A stretch of DNA of 48,431 nucleotides, from the NCBI RefSeq assembly GCF_001968835.1, contig NZ_MRDE01000004.1, positions 1 through 48,431 of the forward strand, written 5' to 3'. A program made the translations under genes and the position numbers. Source of the DNA: Tersicoccus phoenicis (GTDB lineage: Bacteria; Actinomycetota; Actinomycetes; Actinomycetales; Micrococcaceae). The notes beneath the pieces were generated by a model. That model was given only the letters and a program-made list of their open reading frames with translations, was not told where the DNA came from and did not search any database. Below are positions 33,973-41,924 of this stretch, piece by piece (within the stretch, counting starts at the first letter, position 1; every line of letters begins with the position of its first letter).

Positions 33973-34930
33973 GGCTCGCCGCCTGCCGGGACCGCAGCGC
34001 TTCGCGGATATCGTCCGCGGTTACTCGCGTGCCACCAGCGAGGATGACGCTCTTAGCGGCGGACTCAGCGGCTCGTACCAGGTCGGCGTGGGAAAGCGCG
34101 GTCATCTCGTCGTCCAGCGTCGCCCAACGGAGCCCTCTGGCGAGCGAACCGAGTCTTCCGCGCATAACAGCCGCGGCCTGCTTCGCGTCCGGCAGAGAGT
34201 AGTTGAGCACCATGTCGAATCGACGGAACAGCGCCTTGTCCAGGATCGAACGGTGGTTGGTTGCCGCAACGACGAGGCTCTCGGACGAGCTGTTCTCCAA
34301 GAAGACCAGGAATGAGTTGAGGATGCGGCGCGCTTCCCCGACGTCGTTTCCCGCTCGGTCACCGCCGAGTGCGTCGAACTCATCAAACAGGTAGACCGCG
34401 CGTTGCGCCGCGACCGCCTCAAAGATCACTCGCAGCTTGCTGGCGGTCTCGCCCATGAACTTGCTCATCAGGCTGTCGAGCCTGATCGTCAGCAAAGGCA
34501 GGGACAGTTCGTGCGCGAGTACCGCGGCGGTCATAGTCTTGCCCGTACCTGGCGGTCCCTCGAAGAGAAGGCGGTGGGCCGGCTCGAACCCATGATCCAG
34601 AAGTTGCTTGCGTTGACGCTGCTCGCTCAAGACGCGACGCACCTGGGCGGCGAGCTCCTCGGGCAGGACGAGTTCTTTTAGTCCGACCATGGGGTGGGAG
34701 GCGATCACCAGGTCGGAGAGGTCGCCTCGCGGTTGTGCGATGGAGGTGACCTTCTTCGGACGCTCGACCCGGGAGTTGTCCACGGCCGCCTTGAGGTCGG
34801 CCGCGAGACGGTGATGGCCCTGTCGCGCGGCCTGCGCAGCGACTTGCAGCGCAACGGAGTAGAAGGCGTCGTCGTCGCCACTTCCGTGACTACGTACGAG
34901 CGCCTTGAAGTGCTCCCCAGAGCCAGCCAT
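33965..34930 (-). CDS. ietA: AAA+ ATPase of an IetAS-type defence pair
   Basis: 321 residues. An N-terminal helical part is followed by a classic AAA domain: Walker A GPPGTGKT (125-132), Walker B VYLFDEFDAL (Asp183-Glu184), a sensor-1-like VVAATNHRSILD and an arginine-finger region RRFDMV. The ATG at 34930 has a strong GGAGGTGAGG site. Expected to sense or remodel a phage component and control the protease encoded next. Confidence 0.84.
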   Translation of the reverse strand: MAGSGEHFKALVRSHGSGDDDAFYSVALQVAAQAARQGHHRLAADLKAAVDNSRVERPKKVTSIAQPRGDLSDLVIASHPMVGLKELVLPEELAAQVRRVLSEQRQRKQLLDHGFEPAHRLLFEGPPGTGKTMTAAVLAHELSLPLLTIRLDSLMSKFMGETASKLRVIFEAVAAQRAVYLFDEFDALGGDRAGNDVGEARRILNSFLVFLENSSSESLVVAATNHRSILDKALFRRFDMVLNYSLPDAKQAAAVMRGRLGSLARGLRWATLDDEMTALSHADLVRAAESAAKSVILAGGTRVTADDIREALRSRQAASLG

Positions 34931-35097
34931 CCCTCACCTCCCGCCGAGCATCGCTTGTACTCGAAGTCTACGGTGGGCGACCGTCAGAGCATCGGCGATC
35001 CCCACGCGAGCCGCAAACGCGGACGGTGCAGGCTCCCAGGTGGCATCGCTCGCGAAGGTGCTGGCCCGGTCGAGGGCATCATGCGAGCTGGACGTGT

Positions 35098-35475
35098 TCA
35101 GCAGAGCACGTCGGCCTGGACCTGACGGTGCGCCTCGTAGGCCGCGGCTCGACGGCGGGCGCGGCGCCGGACGATCGCTTCCTGGGCACGGGCACGGGCC
35201 AGCAGGACGAGGCTGACTGGTCCCATGATGATGAGCTTCATTGAGTTCCAGGCCGCCCACAACACCACCAGGTGCAGCCAGCCGGGACCACCGTCAGCGA
35301 TGACGTTGGTGCAGATGCTCACGATCAGCAGGTAGGGCGCGGCGAGGAGCATCGCGGGGATGCCCCACCGCAGGTTGTGGCGGCGTCGTATCGCGTCGAG
35401 CAGCCGGTTGGTGGGCATGTAGCGGCGCAGGTAGTAGCGGGTGTGGGCGCTGAGCGTCCAGATCAGGCGGATCAT
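35098..35475 (-). CDS. Small membrane protein typical of actinobacterial mobile elements
   Basis: 125 residues. RYYLRRYMPTNRLLDAIRRR precedes two hydrophobic helices (about 40-62 and 68-92) and an Arg/Ala-rich cytoplasmic tail. Similar small proteins are widespread on actinobacterial conjugative elements, without known function. It sits between the IetAS and CBASS genes on the same strand, 154 bases after the Cap2-like gene, in the place where a cap3 protease gene would be expected. It has no protease features. Confidence 0.65.
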   Translation of the reverse strand: MIRLIWTLSAHTRYYLRRYMPTNRLLDAIRRRHNLRWGIPAMLLAAPYLLIVSICTNVIADGGPGWLHLVVLWAAWNSMKLIIMGPVSLVLLARARAQEAIVRRRARRRAAAYEAHRQVQADVLC

Positions 35476-35629
35476 GGCGGGCCTCTCGTCACACGTGTCT
35501 CTCCGTCGAGGAGGCAGTACGTGTATGAGCGCTCAAGCTGGGCCGTCCCGAAGGACCCGCAATCGAGGAGAACCTGCCTCGGCTTCCACTGTACGCCGGA
35601 GCACCGACAGGCGTAACCCCCGCGCTACC

Positions 35630-37384
35630 TCATCCGGGAGTGTCCGACGCCGCGGGAAGGAAGTGATGTCGTGGGCCTGCTGGTGCGTGTGGCAGGGCGA
35701 TGAGGTGGGTTCCTGAAACAGGTGCCTCTGCCTGTTGGAGGTGCAGGCCGATCATGTTGACGAGTGTCGCGGCGACGGCTGCGAGGTCTGCGGCCGAGCC
35801 GTGGAACGTGGGTACCGAGCATCCTCTGGTGGGGATCAGTTCGTCGCCCTCGGCTGCGTCCTCCCAGAGCCGGTGGTACAGCTCCAACCCACCATCTGCC
35901 ACTACCGAGCGTCCTGCCTGGTCGTCAAGCTCAGACGGTGCGCAGGTGGTACCTGGTGCGCAGATGTTGGCGATACCGAGCGATCCCGTCCTGGCGTCGG
36001 TGGCGACCTGGGCAATGAGTGCCGTGCGTTCTTCGCCGGCGAGGGTGTCGAGGTAGGTGGCGATGCTGTGGCTGACGGTGGCGTCGATGATGAGGTCCGC
36101 GGCGAGAGAGACGCCTGGGTCGGGGACGTTGCCTTCTGCGACGGTGACAGTCAGGTCGTCGCGGATCGCGCGGAGGCGCGTGGCGAGGGCGTCGGCCTTC
36201 GTCTGGCCGATGTCGGCTTCAGTGTAGTTCTGTCGCACGAGCAGTCCGCCGGTGACGGTGCCCGGGTCGCAGACAGTGATGGCGCTGGCTCCGGCACGTG
36301 CGATGAACTCGGCGAGCCATGACCCCAGTCCGCCGCAGCCCCAGACATGAACGGTCTTTCCTTGGAAGCCGTTGACGGGACGGTTGTCGTCGCGCCGGAT
36401 CGTGACCTCTTGCCGCTCGTCGGACATGTTGCACCATTCAATGGGGATGTCGGAGTTGATGATCGCGGGATCGAGGTTGACCGCGGTCCCGTACTTCTTG
36501 GCAAGGCGCCGGAGGGCGTCGGCGGTAGTCGCGGGGAGGCGTCCACCGAGAAGATGATGCGGTCCGCTTGTGGGGTGGGGCACGGCAAGCACGAAGTACT
36601 GCTCGGTGCCGTCAGGGTTCCGTAGAGCGCTGGCGAGGAGCGAGGTAAGGAACGCGGGCGACTGCGGTGAGACCTCTGGTGATCGTCGATCGGCGCGGTC
36701 AAGGTTCGGGTCGTCCAGGAGCGTCAGGAACAGCGCGAAGGTGGACGCCGCGCCGAACGGGAGGTCGCTCGCGAGCACGAACACGGGCGTACGGTGGCCG
36801 TCGCGGTCGGTCGAGTAGGTGAGGTCGTAGCGGTGCGGTGAGCGGGTGATAAGCCGAGCGATCTGCTGCCGCTTCAGTGGCCCGGGTTCGCGGACGACGA
36901 TGGTGGGCGTGCCGTCGGCTTGGTGAAGCACGCCTCCGACAGCGTGGTACATCGCGGTCGAGGGATCGAACGCGCCGGCCGCTGCATCGGTGAGCCAGTC
37001 CCACAGTCGGCTGAGGAACCCGGCCATTCCTGAGGAAGGGCGCCACTCGCGGGACGGGTCGAGGTAGATACAGAGCCGCTGCCCTTGAGGGACGTGCGGG
37101 AAACCGACGAACCGAGTGTGGTCAACCTCGGCGCTGGGGGGCATGAACATCGAAGGGCGAATCCGGACGATGAACTGCTCGTCGTCTCCGAGTTCCAGCC
37201 CTCCGGCGTGGTGAGGGATGTCGGCGGTGCGGAGCCGGAGTCGGAGGGTGGCGTCGCCGTCAGTGTCGAGCTGGGGTTGCTGGACTATCCGCACGTCTTG
37301 GGGTCGCTCCCTGGCGAGCAATCTCAACTCGTCAACAAGATACTTCTGCCAGGCCGACAGCGTGGCCCGGTTGCGGCGGCTCAT
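35630..37384 (-). CDS. cap2: CBASS Cap2: E2-E1 ubiquitin-transfer-like protein
   Basis: 584 residues, normal length for Cap2. N-terminal E2-like domain with its active Cys105 in QRLCIYLDP and the following WRPSSGM...WLTDAAAG. Linker, then an E1/ThiF domain: GCGGLGSW (349-356), Asp373, Arg384 and Lys396 for adenylation, and the catalytic Cys522 in TRGCSVPTF. Cap2 links the CD-NTase C-terminus to a target and so primes it. The gene overlaps the CD-NTase stop by four bases. No JAB protease (Cap3) gene is adjacent, which is unusual for a Cap2 system. Confidence 0.88.
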   Translation of the reverse strand: MSRRNRATLSAWQKYLVDELRLLARERPQDVRIVQQPQLDTDGDATLRLRLRTADIPHHAGGLELGDDEQFIVRIRPSMFMPPSAEVDHTRFVGFPHVPQGQRLCIYLDPSREWRPSSGMAGFLSRLWDWLTDAAAGAFDPSTAMYHAVGGVLHQADGTPTIVVREPGPLKRQQIARLITRSPHRYDLTYSTDRDGHRTPVFVLASDLPFGAASTFALFLTLLDDPNLDRADRRSPEVSPQSPAFLTSLLASALRNPDGTEQYFVLAVPHPTSGPHHLLGGRLPATTADALRRLAKKYGTAVNLDPAIINSDIPIEWCNMSDERQEVTIRRDDNRPVNGFQGKTVHVWGCGGLGSWLAEFIARAGASAITVCDPGTVTGGLLVRQNYTEADIGQTKADALATRLRAIRDDLTVTVAEGNVPDPGVSLAADLIIDATVSHSIATYLDTLAGEERTALIAQVATDARTGSLGIANICAPGTTCAPSELDDQAGRSVVADGGLELYHRLWEDAAEGDELIPTRGCSVPTFHGSAADLAAVAATLVNMIGLHLQQAEAPVSGTHLIALPHAPAGPRHHFLPAASDTPG

Positions 37385-38394
37385 CCCGCGCGGCCAGACC
37401 GCCCCACGGTGGAAGCGGCCGCGGGAGCTGCTGCCGGGAACTTCGCGCTGCTGGACGAGGTCGCCGTGGCCTTGAAGCCGTCACCGAAGATGCCCTGCCA
37501 CAGCTCGATGCTGCGCTCCTTATTCTCCTCCGCGTACGCTTCCTCGATTTCGGCGGCGTGGATGTGAATGCGGTCCCGGAAGTAGCTGTAGGTCGCCTGC
37601 GCCTTCTCGGGATCAGAACCCCATCGGTGCCCGAAGTACACACCCGACCCGGACGGGTCGGCGACAGGCGGCGTGCTCGGGTTTTCCTGGAGCCAAACGT
37701 CGAGGTCTTTGACGATGTGCAGGAGGGCGGTCGGCACGTCGCTGTAGTAGCTGGGGTCGAGCAGCGTGCGCAGTTCGGTGACCTGCTCGCCGAGAAGTGT
37801 CGTCAGAAGGATGGACCGGGTGCCGGTGAAGGAGTTCTTGTGGTCGCGCAGGTACTTCATGAGTCGGATGACCTTGCGGAGGTTTCCCTTTGCGAGCGCG
37901 TCCTTGTCCTTCATCCAGTCGGTGAAACCCTGCGGGTCGGTCAACTCCCAGTCGTTGTCGTCGCGGTTGACGATGACTTCGCGTCCGTCGGCGAGGTTGA
38001 GATGCGGCACGATGTCGAGGTGCATGGAGTTCGCGTAGACGAGTCGGACGCAGCGGCACTTGCGTGAGTGCGGCATGTTCCCGTAGATGCTGTGGCGGTG
38101 CAGAGCCGCGTAGATCTCCTCAATGTACTTCTTGGGATCGTCGGACCAGTCCGCGTTCTCGCTCATGTCGAGCATGAAGTCCGCGTCGAACTCGTTGTCA
38201 CCGACCGGGTTGATGATCGTCTTGTGTGCCCACGATCCCTGCGGCGTCTTGCCGAGGATCAAGTGCCCGATCTGTTCGTCGGCCTTCAACACCTTGTAGA
38301 CCGCCTCGACGCGAGAGTCGAGCGAGTCGAGCTTCACCTGGCCGAGGTTGACGGTGTCCTTGAGCAGGACGTTGAAGTAGTCAGTGAGCTTCAT
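37381..38394 (-). CDS. cdn: CBASS CD-NTase (cyclic oligonucleotide synthase)
   Basis: 337 residues of the nucleotidyltransferase fold. GS motif at QGSWAHKT (53-54), metal ligands Asp70 and Asp72 in EFDADFML, third Asp127 in MHLDIVPH, and a C-terminal all-helical domain. The protein ends in a flexible Ala/Ser tail with final residue Gly337; Cap2 enzymes conjugate the C-terminal Gly/Ala of their CD-NTase. It makes the second messenger that activates the patatin encoded upstream. Clade and nucleotide product cannot be assigned from sequence reading. Four-base overlaps with both neighbours show one translational unit. Confidence 0.87.
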   Translation of the reverse strand: MKLTDYFNVLLKDTVNLGQVKLDSLDSRVEAVYKVLKADEQIGHLILGKTPQGSWAHKTIINPVGDNEFDADFMLDMSENADWSDDPKKYIEEIYAALHRHSIYGNMPHSRKCRCVRLVYANSMHLDIVPHLNLADGREVIVNRDDNDWELTDPQGFTDWMKDKDALAKGNLRKVIRLMKYLRDHKNSFTGTRSILLTTLLGEQVTELRTLLDPSYYSDVPTALLHIVKDLDVWLQENPSTPPVADPSGSGVYFGHRWGSDPEKAQATYSYFRDRIHIHAAEIEEAYAEENKERSIELWQGIFGDGFKATATSSSSAKFPAAAPAAASTVGRSGRAG

Positions 38395-39497
38395 CGGGAG
38401 ACCTCCGTGGTCGACGTGCTGGTCGGGTCGCCGCGGTGTCGGTCTCCGATCAACGGTGTGTAGTCGGCCGCGCGATGATCTGCGAACCGCGCGGTGTAGA
38501 TGGGGCTGAGCTCGCGGCTGACAGACGCGGCGAGGCCGGCGACATCGCTCGGGTCTGCCGAGTCGAGTGCGTACAGTCCGCCCGGCACGAGAGCATCGAA
38601 CCTGGTGAAAGCGGACTTGCCGATCAGATGTTCAGCGATGCCCTGTCCGCCACGGCTGCCGGCTGTGAGGATCAGTGGCGCGATCGGCTTCGCCCAGTTG
38701 AACAGCCCGCCGCGGTCGAGGCGCTTGGGGTGGTTTGTGAGCTGGTCGATGGTGCCGACGTTGAGCACCCTGATCGACGCCAGCGGCACATGGAGCATGC
38801 TCACGGCCTCGGCGATCGCGACGACAGAGGGGTTGTTCGCCCACACGCCCCCGTCGATGAGGCGGTGTCCATCGACACGCGCGGCAGGGAAGTAGAGCGG
38901 TGCCGCCGAGGTCGCCATCGCGATGTCCACCATCGGGATGCGCCAGTCTCGGACGAGCCGTGTGTGGTGCGGCGTCTTGAAGATGTGCACGGAGCCTCGT
39001 TGCACGTCCCAGGCCGGGATGACCAACCGCTTCGCGCTGTCTCCCAGCAGCCCTTCGCCAAGCACCTTCGTCAAGGCGGTACGCAGCGCATCGCCGTCGT
39101 AGATGGGTGCAGTGAGTTGCCGAGGTCGCCGCCACAGTCGCCGGCGCACGGCCGGGAAAACCGCCTCGACCAGTTCTTCGTAGTGCGCCACGATCTCGCT
39201 CGGGGTGAGACCGGCACCCAACCCGAGCGCGACGATCCCACCCGCCGACGTGCCGGCGATCAAGTCGAACGAGTCCCTGATGCTGACGTCGAGGTCCTGT
39301 TCCAGCCGCGCGAGCACGTGAGCGGTGAACAGTGCCTTGGCTCCCCCGCCATCGAGGGCGAGAATCTGGAAACGATCGGACGGCGGCCTGGTCGGCTCGT
39401 CTGTCGCCGACAAGTGGTCCTGGTGGCCGAGCACGTCGAGCGGCCCGGAAGGCGTTTCGCCGCCGGTGCCCGTCGAATTTGCGCGAACTACACCCAT
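38391..39497 (-). CDS. capV: CBASS effector CapV: patatin-like phospholipase
   Basis: 368 residues. The oxyanion loop is DGGGAK (49-54), the nucleophile Ser84 in GTSAGG, and the catalytic Asp215 in IDGGVWANN; together they form the patatin Ser-Asp dyad. In CBASS, binding of the cyclic nucleotide triggers this lipase to degrade membrane phospholipids and kill the infected cell. The first 40 residues are low complexity and the ATG at 39497 lacks a good ribosome-binding site, so the true start may be later. It is the first gene of the CapV-CD-NTase-Cap2 overlap series. Confidence 0.88.
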   Translation of the reverse strand: MGVVRANSTGTGGETPSGPLDVLGHQDHLSATDEPTRPPSDRFQILALDGGGAKALFTAHVLARLEQDLDVSIRDSFDLIAGTSAGGIVALGLGAGLTPSEIVAHYEELVEAVFPAVRRRLWRRPRQLTAPIYDGDALRTALTKVLGEGLLGDSAKRLVIPAWDVQRGSVHIFKTPHHTRLVRDWRIPMVDIAMATSAAPLYFPAARVDGHRLIDGGVWANNPSVVAIAEAVSMLHVPLASIRVLNVGTIDQLTNHPKRLDRGGLFNWAKPIAPLILTAGSRGGQGIAEHLIGKSAFTRFDALVPGGLYALDSADPSDVAGLAASVSRELSPIYTARFADHRAADYTPLIGDRHRGDPTSTSTTEVSR

Positions 39498-39630
39498 GTA
39501 AGTATCCTACGTCGGGGCACCGACACTCCTTCGGGCTCGAAGATCGGGTTGCTTCGACGGAAACGGCATCGATCCGCAGAGGACGTTGTCATCCGCCCTT
39601 GGCGCGCTGAACCGTGTGCCCAGTCGGACA

Positions 39631-39902
39631 CTAGAGGTTCTTCTTCAGCCACTCGTTCACGTCCGAGGGAATACTGTGGGTGGCCCAGGATTGGCGGTGA
39701 CCGTCACGACGACGATGTCGTCGTTCGCGTCGACGTGCTTCTTGGCTCCGTCTCGAAGCTGCGCCGCTGTCAGGGATGTCTTCACGAAGAAGCTGCTCTT
39801 GAGGGGTTTCGCCCAGCTCTGGTGCGACTTCAAGTAGTCGATGAGCTTGGTGTAGTCCTGTCCCGCCTTGTTGAGGTCGTAGTTGACCCAGTGAACTGCC
39901 AT
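39631..39902 (-). pseudogene. Cas2/SinR-like small protein with a C-terminal frameshift
   Basis: The ATG at 39902 follows AGGAGGAC and gives 81 residues: MAVHWVNYDLNKAGQDYTKL, then KPLKSSFFVKTSL and NDDIVVVTVTA, the strand pattern of the small Cas2-like SinR-family proteins. The frame ends at 39657 with an atypical PGPPTVFPRT. Shifting frame near 39686 yields instead SWATHSIPSDVNEWLKKNL and a stop at 39631-39633, which is the expected family ending (W...W L...L). Thus a one-base deletion, a sequencing error or programmed shifting. It is the second gene after the sigma-dependent promoter and precedes the CBASS genes by 133 bases. Confidence 0.65.
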
Positions 39903-39992
39903 GCCGTCCTCCTGCTGTGATCGAATCGGTTCTGTACTGCACGCCCGCCGCAGTGTTGGGCCGGCGACACCACGGCGCCGCCGGCCACGAAG

Positions 39993-40148
39993 TCACTTCT
40001 CGTTGCGGACGCCCTTGTGCTGCTTGGGGCTGCCGTTGAGGATGCGACCGGTACCGGCGTCGCGCTTGAACCACGTCGTGCCACGCTTGAACTCGCTGCG
40101 ACTCTTCACGGCACCGACGCGGTGTCCTCGTCCGGTGTTCTTAGCCAT
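39993..40148 (-). CDS. 51-residue very basic protein leading the defence operon
   Basis: The ATG at 40148 is preceded by a strong GGAGGTGAAGGAG site. The peptide begins MAKNTGRGHRVGAVKSRSEF and ends GSPKQHKGVRNEK; it is rich in Lys, Arg and Gly with no hydrophobic core, so probably binds nucleic acid or is disordered. I recall similar small proteins in actinobacteria but no function. A promoter-like element shared with the ECF sigma gene lies 56 bases upstream. Confidence 0.72.
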   Translation of the reverse strand: MAKNTGRGHRVGAVKSRSEFKRGTTWFKRDAGTGRILNGSPKQHKGVRNEK

Positions 40149-40203
40149 CTCCTTCACCTCCATTCCGACAGCCCAAGCCCGAGTCAGCGGGGGCTCTCAC
40201 TGG

Positions 40204-40232
40204 GTAGTCGAGATAGGGCCGTGCGGAGTTAG
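40204..40232 (-). promoter_or_regulatory. Putative ECF-sigma promoter for the CBASS-linked operon
   Basis: On the minus strand CTAACT (40227-40232), a 16-base spacer and CGACTAC (40204-40210). 24 of 29 bases are identical to the element in front of the ECF sigma gene, at identical spacing. An AAC-containing -35 and CGAC-containing -10 with 16-17 bases between is the usual shape of ECF promoters. It starts two bases after the peptidase gene's stop and 56 bases before the 51-residue gene. Confidence 0.7.
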
Positions 40233-40234
40233 CG

Positions 40235-41251
40235 TCAGGAGCGACAGTCCACGCAGAGGCCGTCGACGACGAGATGTGGCTGGAACTGGAGAAAGCACTC
40301 AGTGCAGACCACTTCACGCTTGGCGTCTCGCTCGCAGCGGCAATCGCCGCAACGAGGGCAGAACGGCTGGCCACAGTTCGAGCACGGGTACCCTCGCCGC
40401 TCGAACGTCGTCCCACAACATGAGCCAGTGAGCAGCGGACGGCTGTCGAAGTCGCGCTGGATGGGCGCATGGAACTGCTCAACATTCCAGAGGTCTAGGT
40501 CGCAGAACACGACGATGGCGCGCTTGTCGTCGCTGACGGCGTCGACGTAGAAGTCTGCTTGGGTACCCCAAGGGGTCCGCCAGGCTAGGCGTCGAGCAGT
40601 AGATGCTCCTGGTGTCAGGTTGAGCAGCGGGTGGCCTTCGGTGAGCTTCTGGTCTCGCCAAGGGAAGACGGTGGGCCAGCCTTGCTCGGGGTCGGGCTTG
40701 ACGCTGGCGTGCGTGACGGTGCCGGTGTAGCGGTCGATGATGGCGATCGCCCCCAGGCCGGGCAGGTGCTTGGCGAGAGCGATCGCGCACACTGGTCGGC
40801 TTGCCTGAGTGGCGTTATAGAGGTCGATCAGGTGCTGTGCTCTGATCGGGCCGCTAGCAATGACCGCTGTTGCCGCAGACTCGGGTAGAAGCAAGCGTTG
40901 AGCGATCTGGTCGCAGACCGTTTCGAGAAGGCGACCAGGCTCGTCCTGGTCGGCGATCCAGTCATAGATGTCTGGAGCCCTCTCGGCGAGCCAGTGCCCG
41001 AGTTCGTGGGCGAGTGTGAAGTTCTCGCGCCGACTCCACGGCGTGGGTGCGTAGAGGATCACCCCGTCTTGGAGGAACGACACGCCATCACATGCGCCAC
41101 CGTCGTCACGGGAACTGGCTAGGTGTTCGACAGCGCTGACGGTCAGGTCGAGGTCGGTGCGGAGGACGCTCGTCGGGTTCCCTGCGAAGCGGGCTCGCAC
41201 ATCATCCGTCAGCAGGGACAGTGCCTGATCAACACAACCTTCCAGGTTCAT
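40235..41251 (-). CDS. ImmA/IrrE-type metallopeptidase with C-terminal zinc ribbons (CapP-like)
   Basis: 338 residues from the ATG at 41251. The peptidase motif FTLAHELGHWLAE supplies His82, Glu83 and His86, with an acidic third ligand in ETVCDQIAQRLLLP. After a middle domain of about 130 residues the C-terminus holds many cysteines in zinc-ribbon spacing: PCSNCGQPFCPRCGDCRC, then CTEC and CVDC. ImmA/IrrE enzymes cleave HTH repressors; CapP does so with CapH to switch on CBASS. The HTH gene lies 7 bases upstream. The zinc-ribbon tail is not typical and may sense a ligand, damage or redox. Confidence 0.82.
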   Translation of the reverse strand: MNLEGCVDQALSLLTDDVRARFAGNPTSVLRTDLDLTVSAVEHLASSRDDGGACDGVSFLQDGVILYAPTPWSRRENFTLAHELGHWLAERAPDIYDWIADQDEPGRLLETVCDQIAQRLLLPESAATAVIASGPIRAQHLIDLYNATQASRPVCAIALAKHLPGLGAIAIIDRYTGTVTHASVKPDPEQGWPTVFPWRDQKLTEGHPLLNLTPGASTARRLAWRTPWGTQADFYVDAVSDDKRAIVVFCDLDLWNVEQFHAPIQRDFDSRPLLTGSCCGTTFERRGYPCSNCGQPFCPRCGDCRCERDAKREVVCTECFLQFQPHLVVDGLCVDCRS

Positions 41252-41258
41252 ACGCCTC

Positions 41259-41924
41259 TTACCCTCGGTCGGCTTGTTCGATAGAGGCGACAAGGGCGTC
41301 GAGCGAACGCAACAGTTGCTCTGTGTCGGGGTGCTCCCCGCGGTGCACGGTCGCAAGCATCCGGCTTTCGAGCGTCGCCGTAGCCACGGCGCGTGACACT
41401 CGGCGGGCCTGCGACCAGCGGTCAACGAGTTGTGCGAACAGAGGATGCGCGCGTACCGCGCCTACATGATCGGGCAGAGAAGACAGCGATGGGGCCGAGA
41501 TCAGGTCGTCTACCGGTGCTCCGACGATTTCAGCGATTGCCTGAACCACGGCGGGAGATACATCCGTCGCTGAACGAGTCTCCCACCTGAACACGTCGCT
41601 CTTGTCGAACTCCCACCCCCGCTCACGCAGGCGTGCGGCAACGTCGCTCACGCTCAGTCGCGCACGCTTTCTTACGCGAGACAATGCAGCGGAGTCGAGA
41701 CGACATTCGCTGTCAGGGAGTAGACCGAGCATTGCTGCCACGGGGTCGTCTTCGAGCGCGGGCGCACCTTGGGCCGCGAGCCAGAGTGCGTCCGCGGTCT
41801 CAACGATGCCAGCGAGTTCTGTGCGCTCTCGATCGGTCAACTCAGCGTCACGCAGGATCAGTTCGCGCTCTAGCGGTCGTTCGAGAAGCTCGGCGACAAG
41901 CCTGTCGCGTTCATCGTTATTCAT
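41259..41924 (-). CDS. Helix-turn-helix protein, probable partner of the sigma factor and peptidase
   Basis: 221 residues. The N-terminal 75 residues are helical and acidic (ERTELAGIVETADALWLAAQ), a shape that could bind a sigma factor. Residues 79-141 form an XRE-like HTH, LSRVRKRARLSVSDVAARLR with DVFRWETRS as the recognition part. The gene overlaps the sigma gene by 8 bases and precedes the peptidase gene. Inference: it is either an anti-sigma factor cleaved by the ImmA/IrrE peptidase or a CapH-like repressor. No direct evidence distinguishes these. Confidence 0.68.
   Translation of the reverse strand: MNNDERDRLVAELLERPLERELILRDAELTDRERTELAGIVETADALWLAAQGAPALEDDPVAAMLGLLPDSECRLDSAALSRVRKRARLSVSDVAARLRERGWEFDKSDVFRWETRSATDVSPAVVQAIAEIVGAPVDDLISAPSLSSLPDHVGAVRAHPLFAQLVDRWSQARRVSRAVATATLESRMLATVHRGEHPDTEQLLRSLDALVASIEQADRG

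Noticed and set aside
35098-35475. Membrane protein as a Cap3 or CBASS effector
   Set aside because: No JAB metal motif (HxH...SxxD) or effector domain; it resembles a general mobile-element protein and is 154 bases from cap2.
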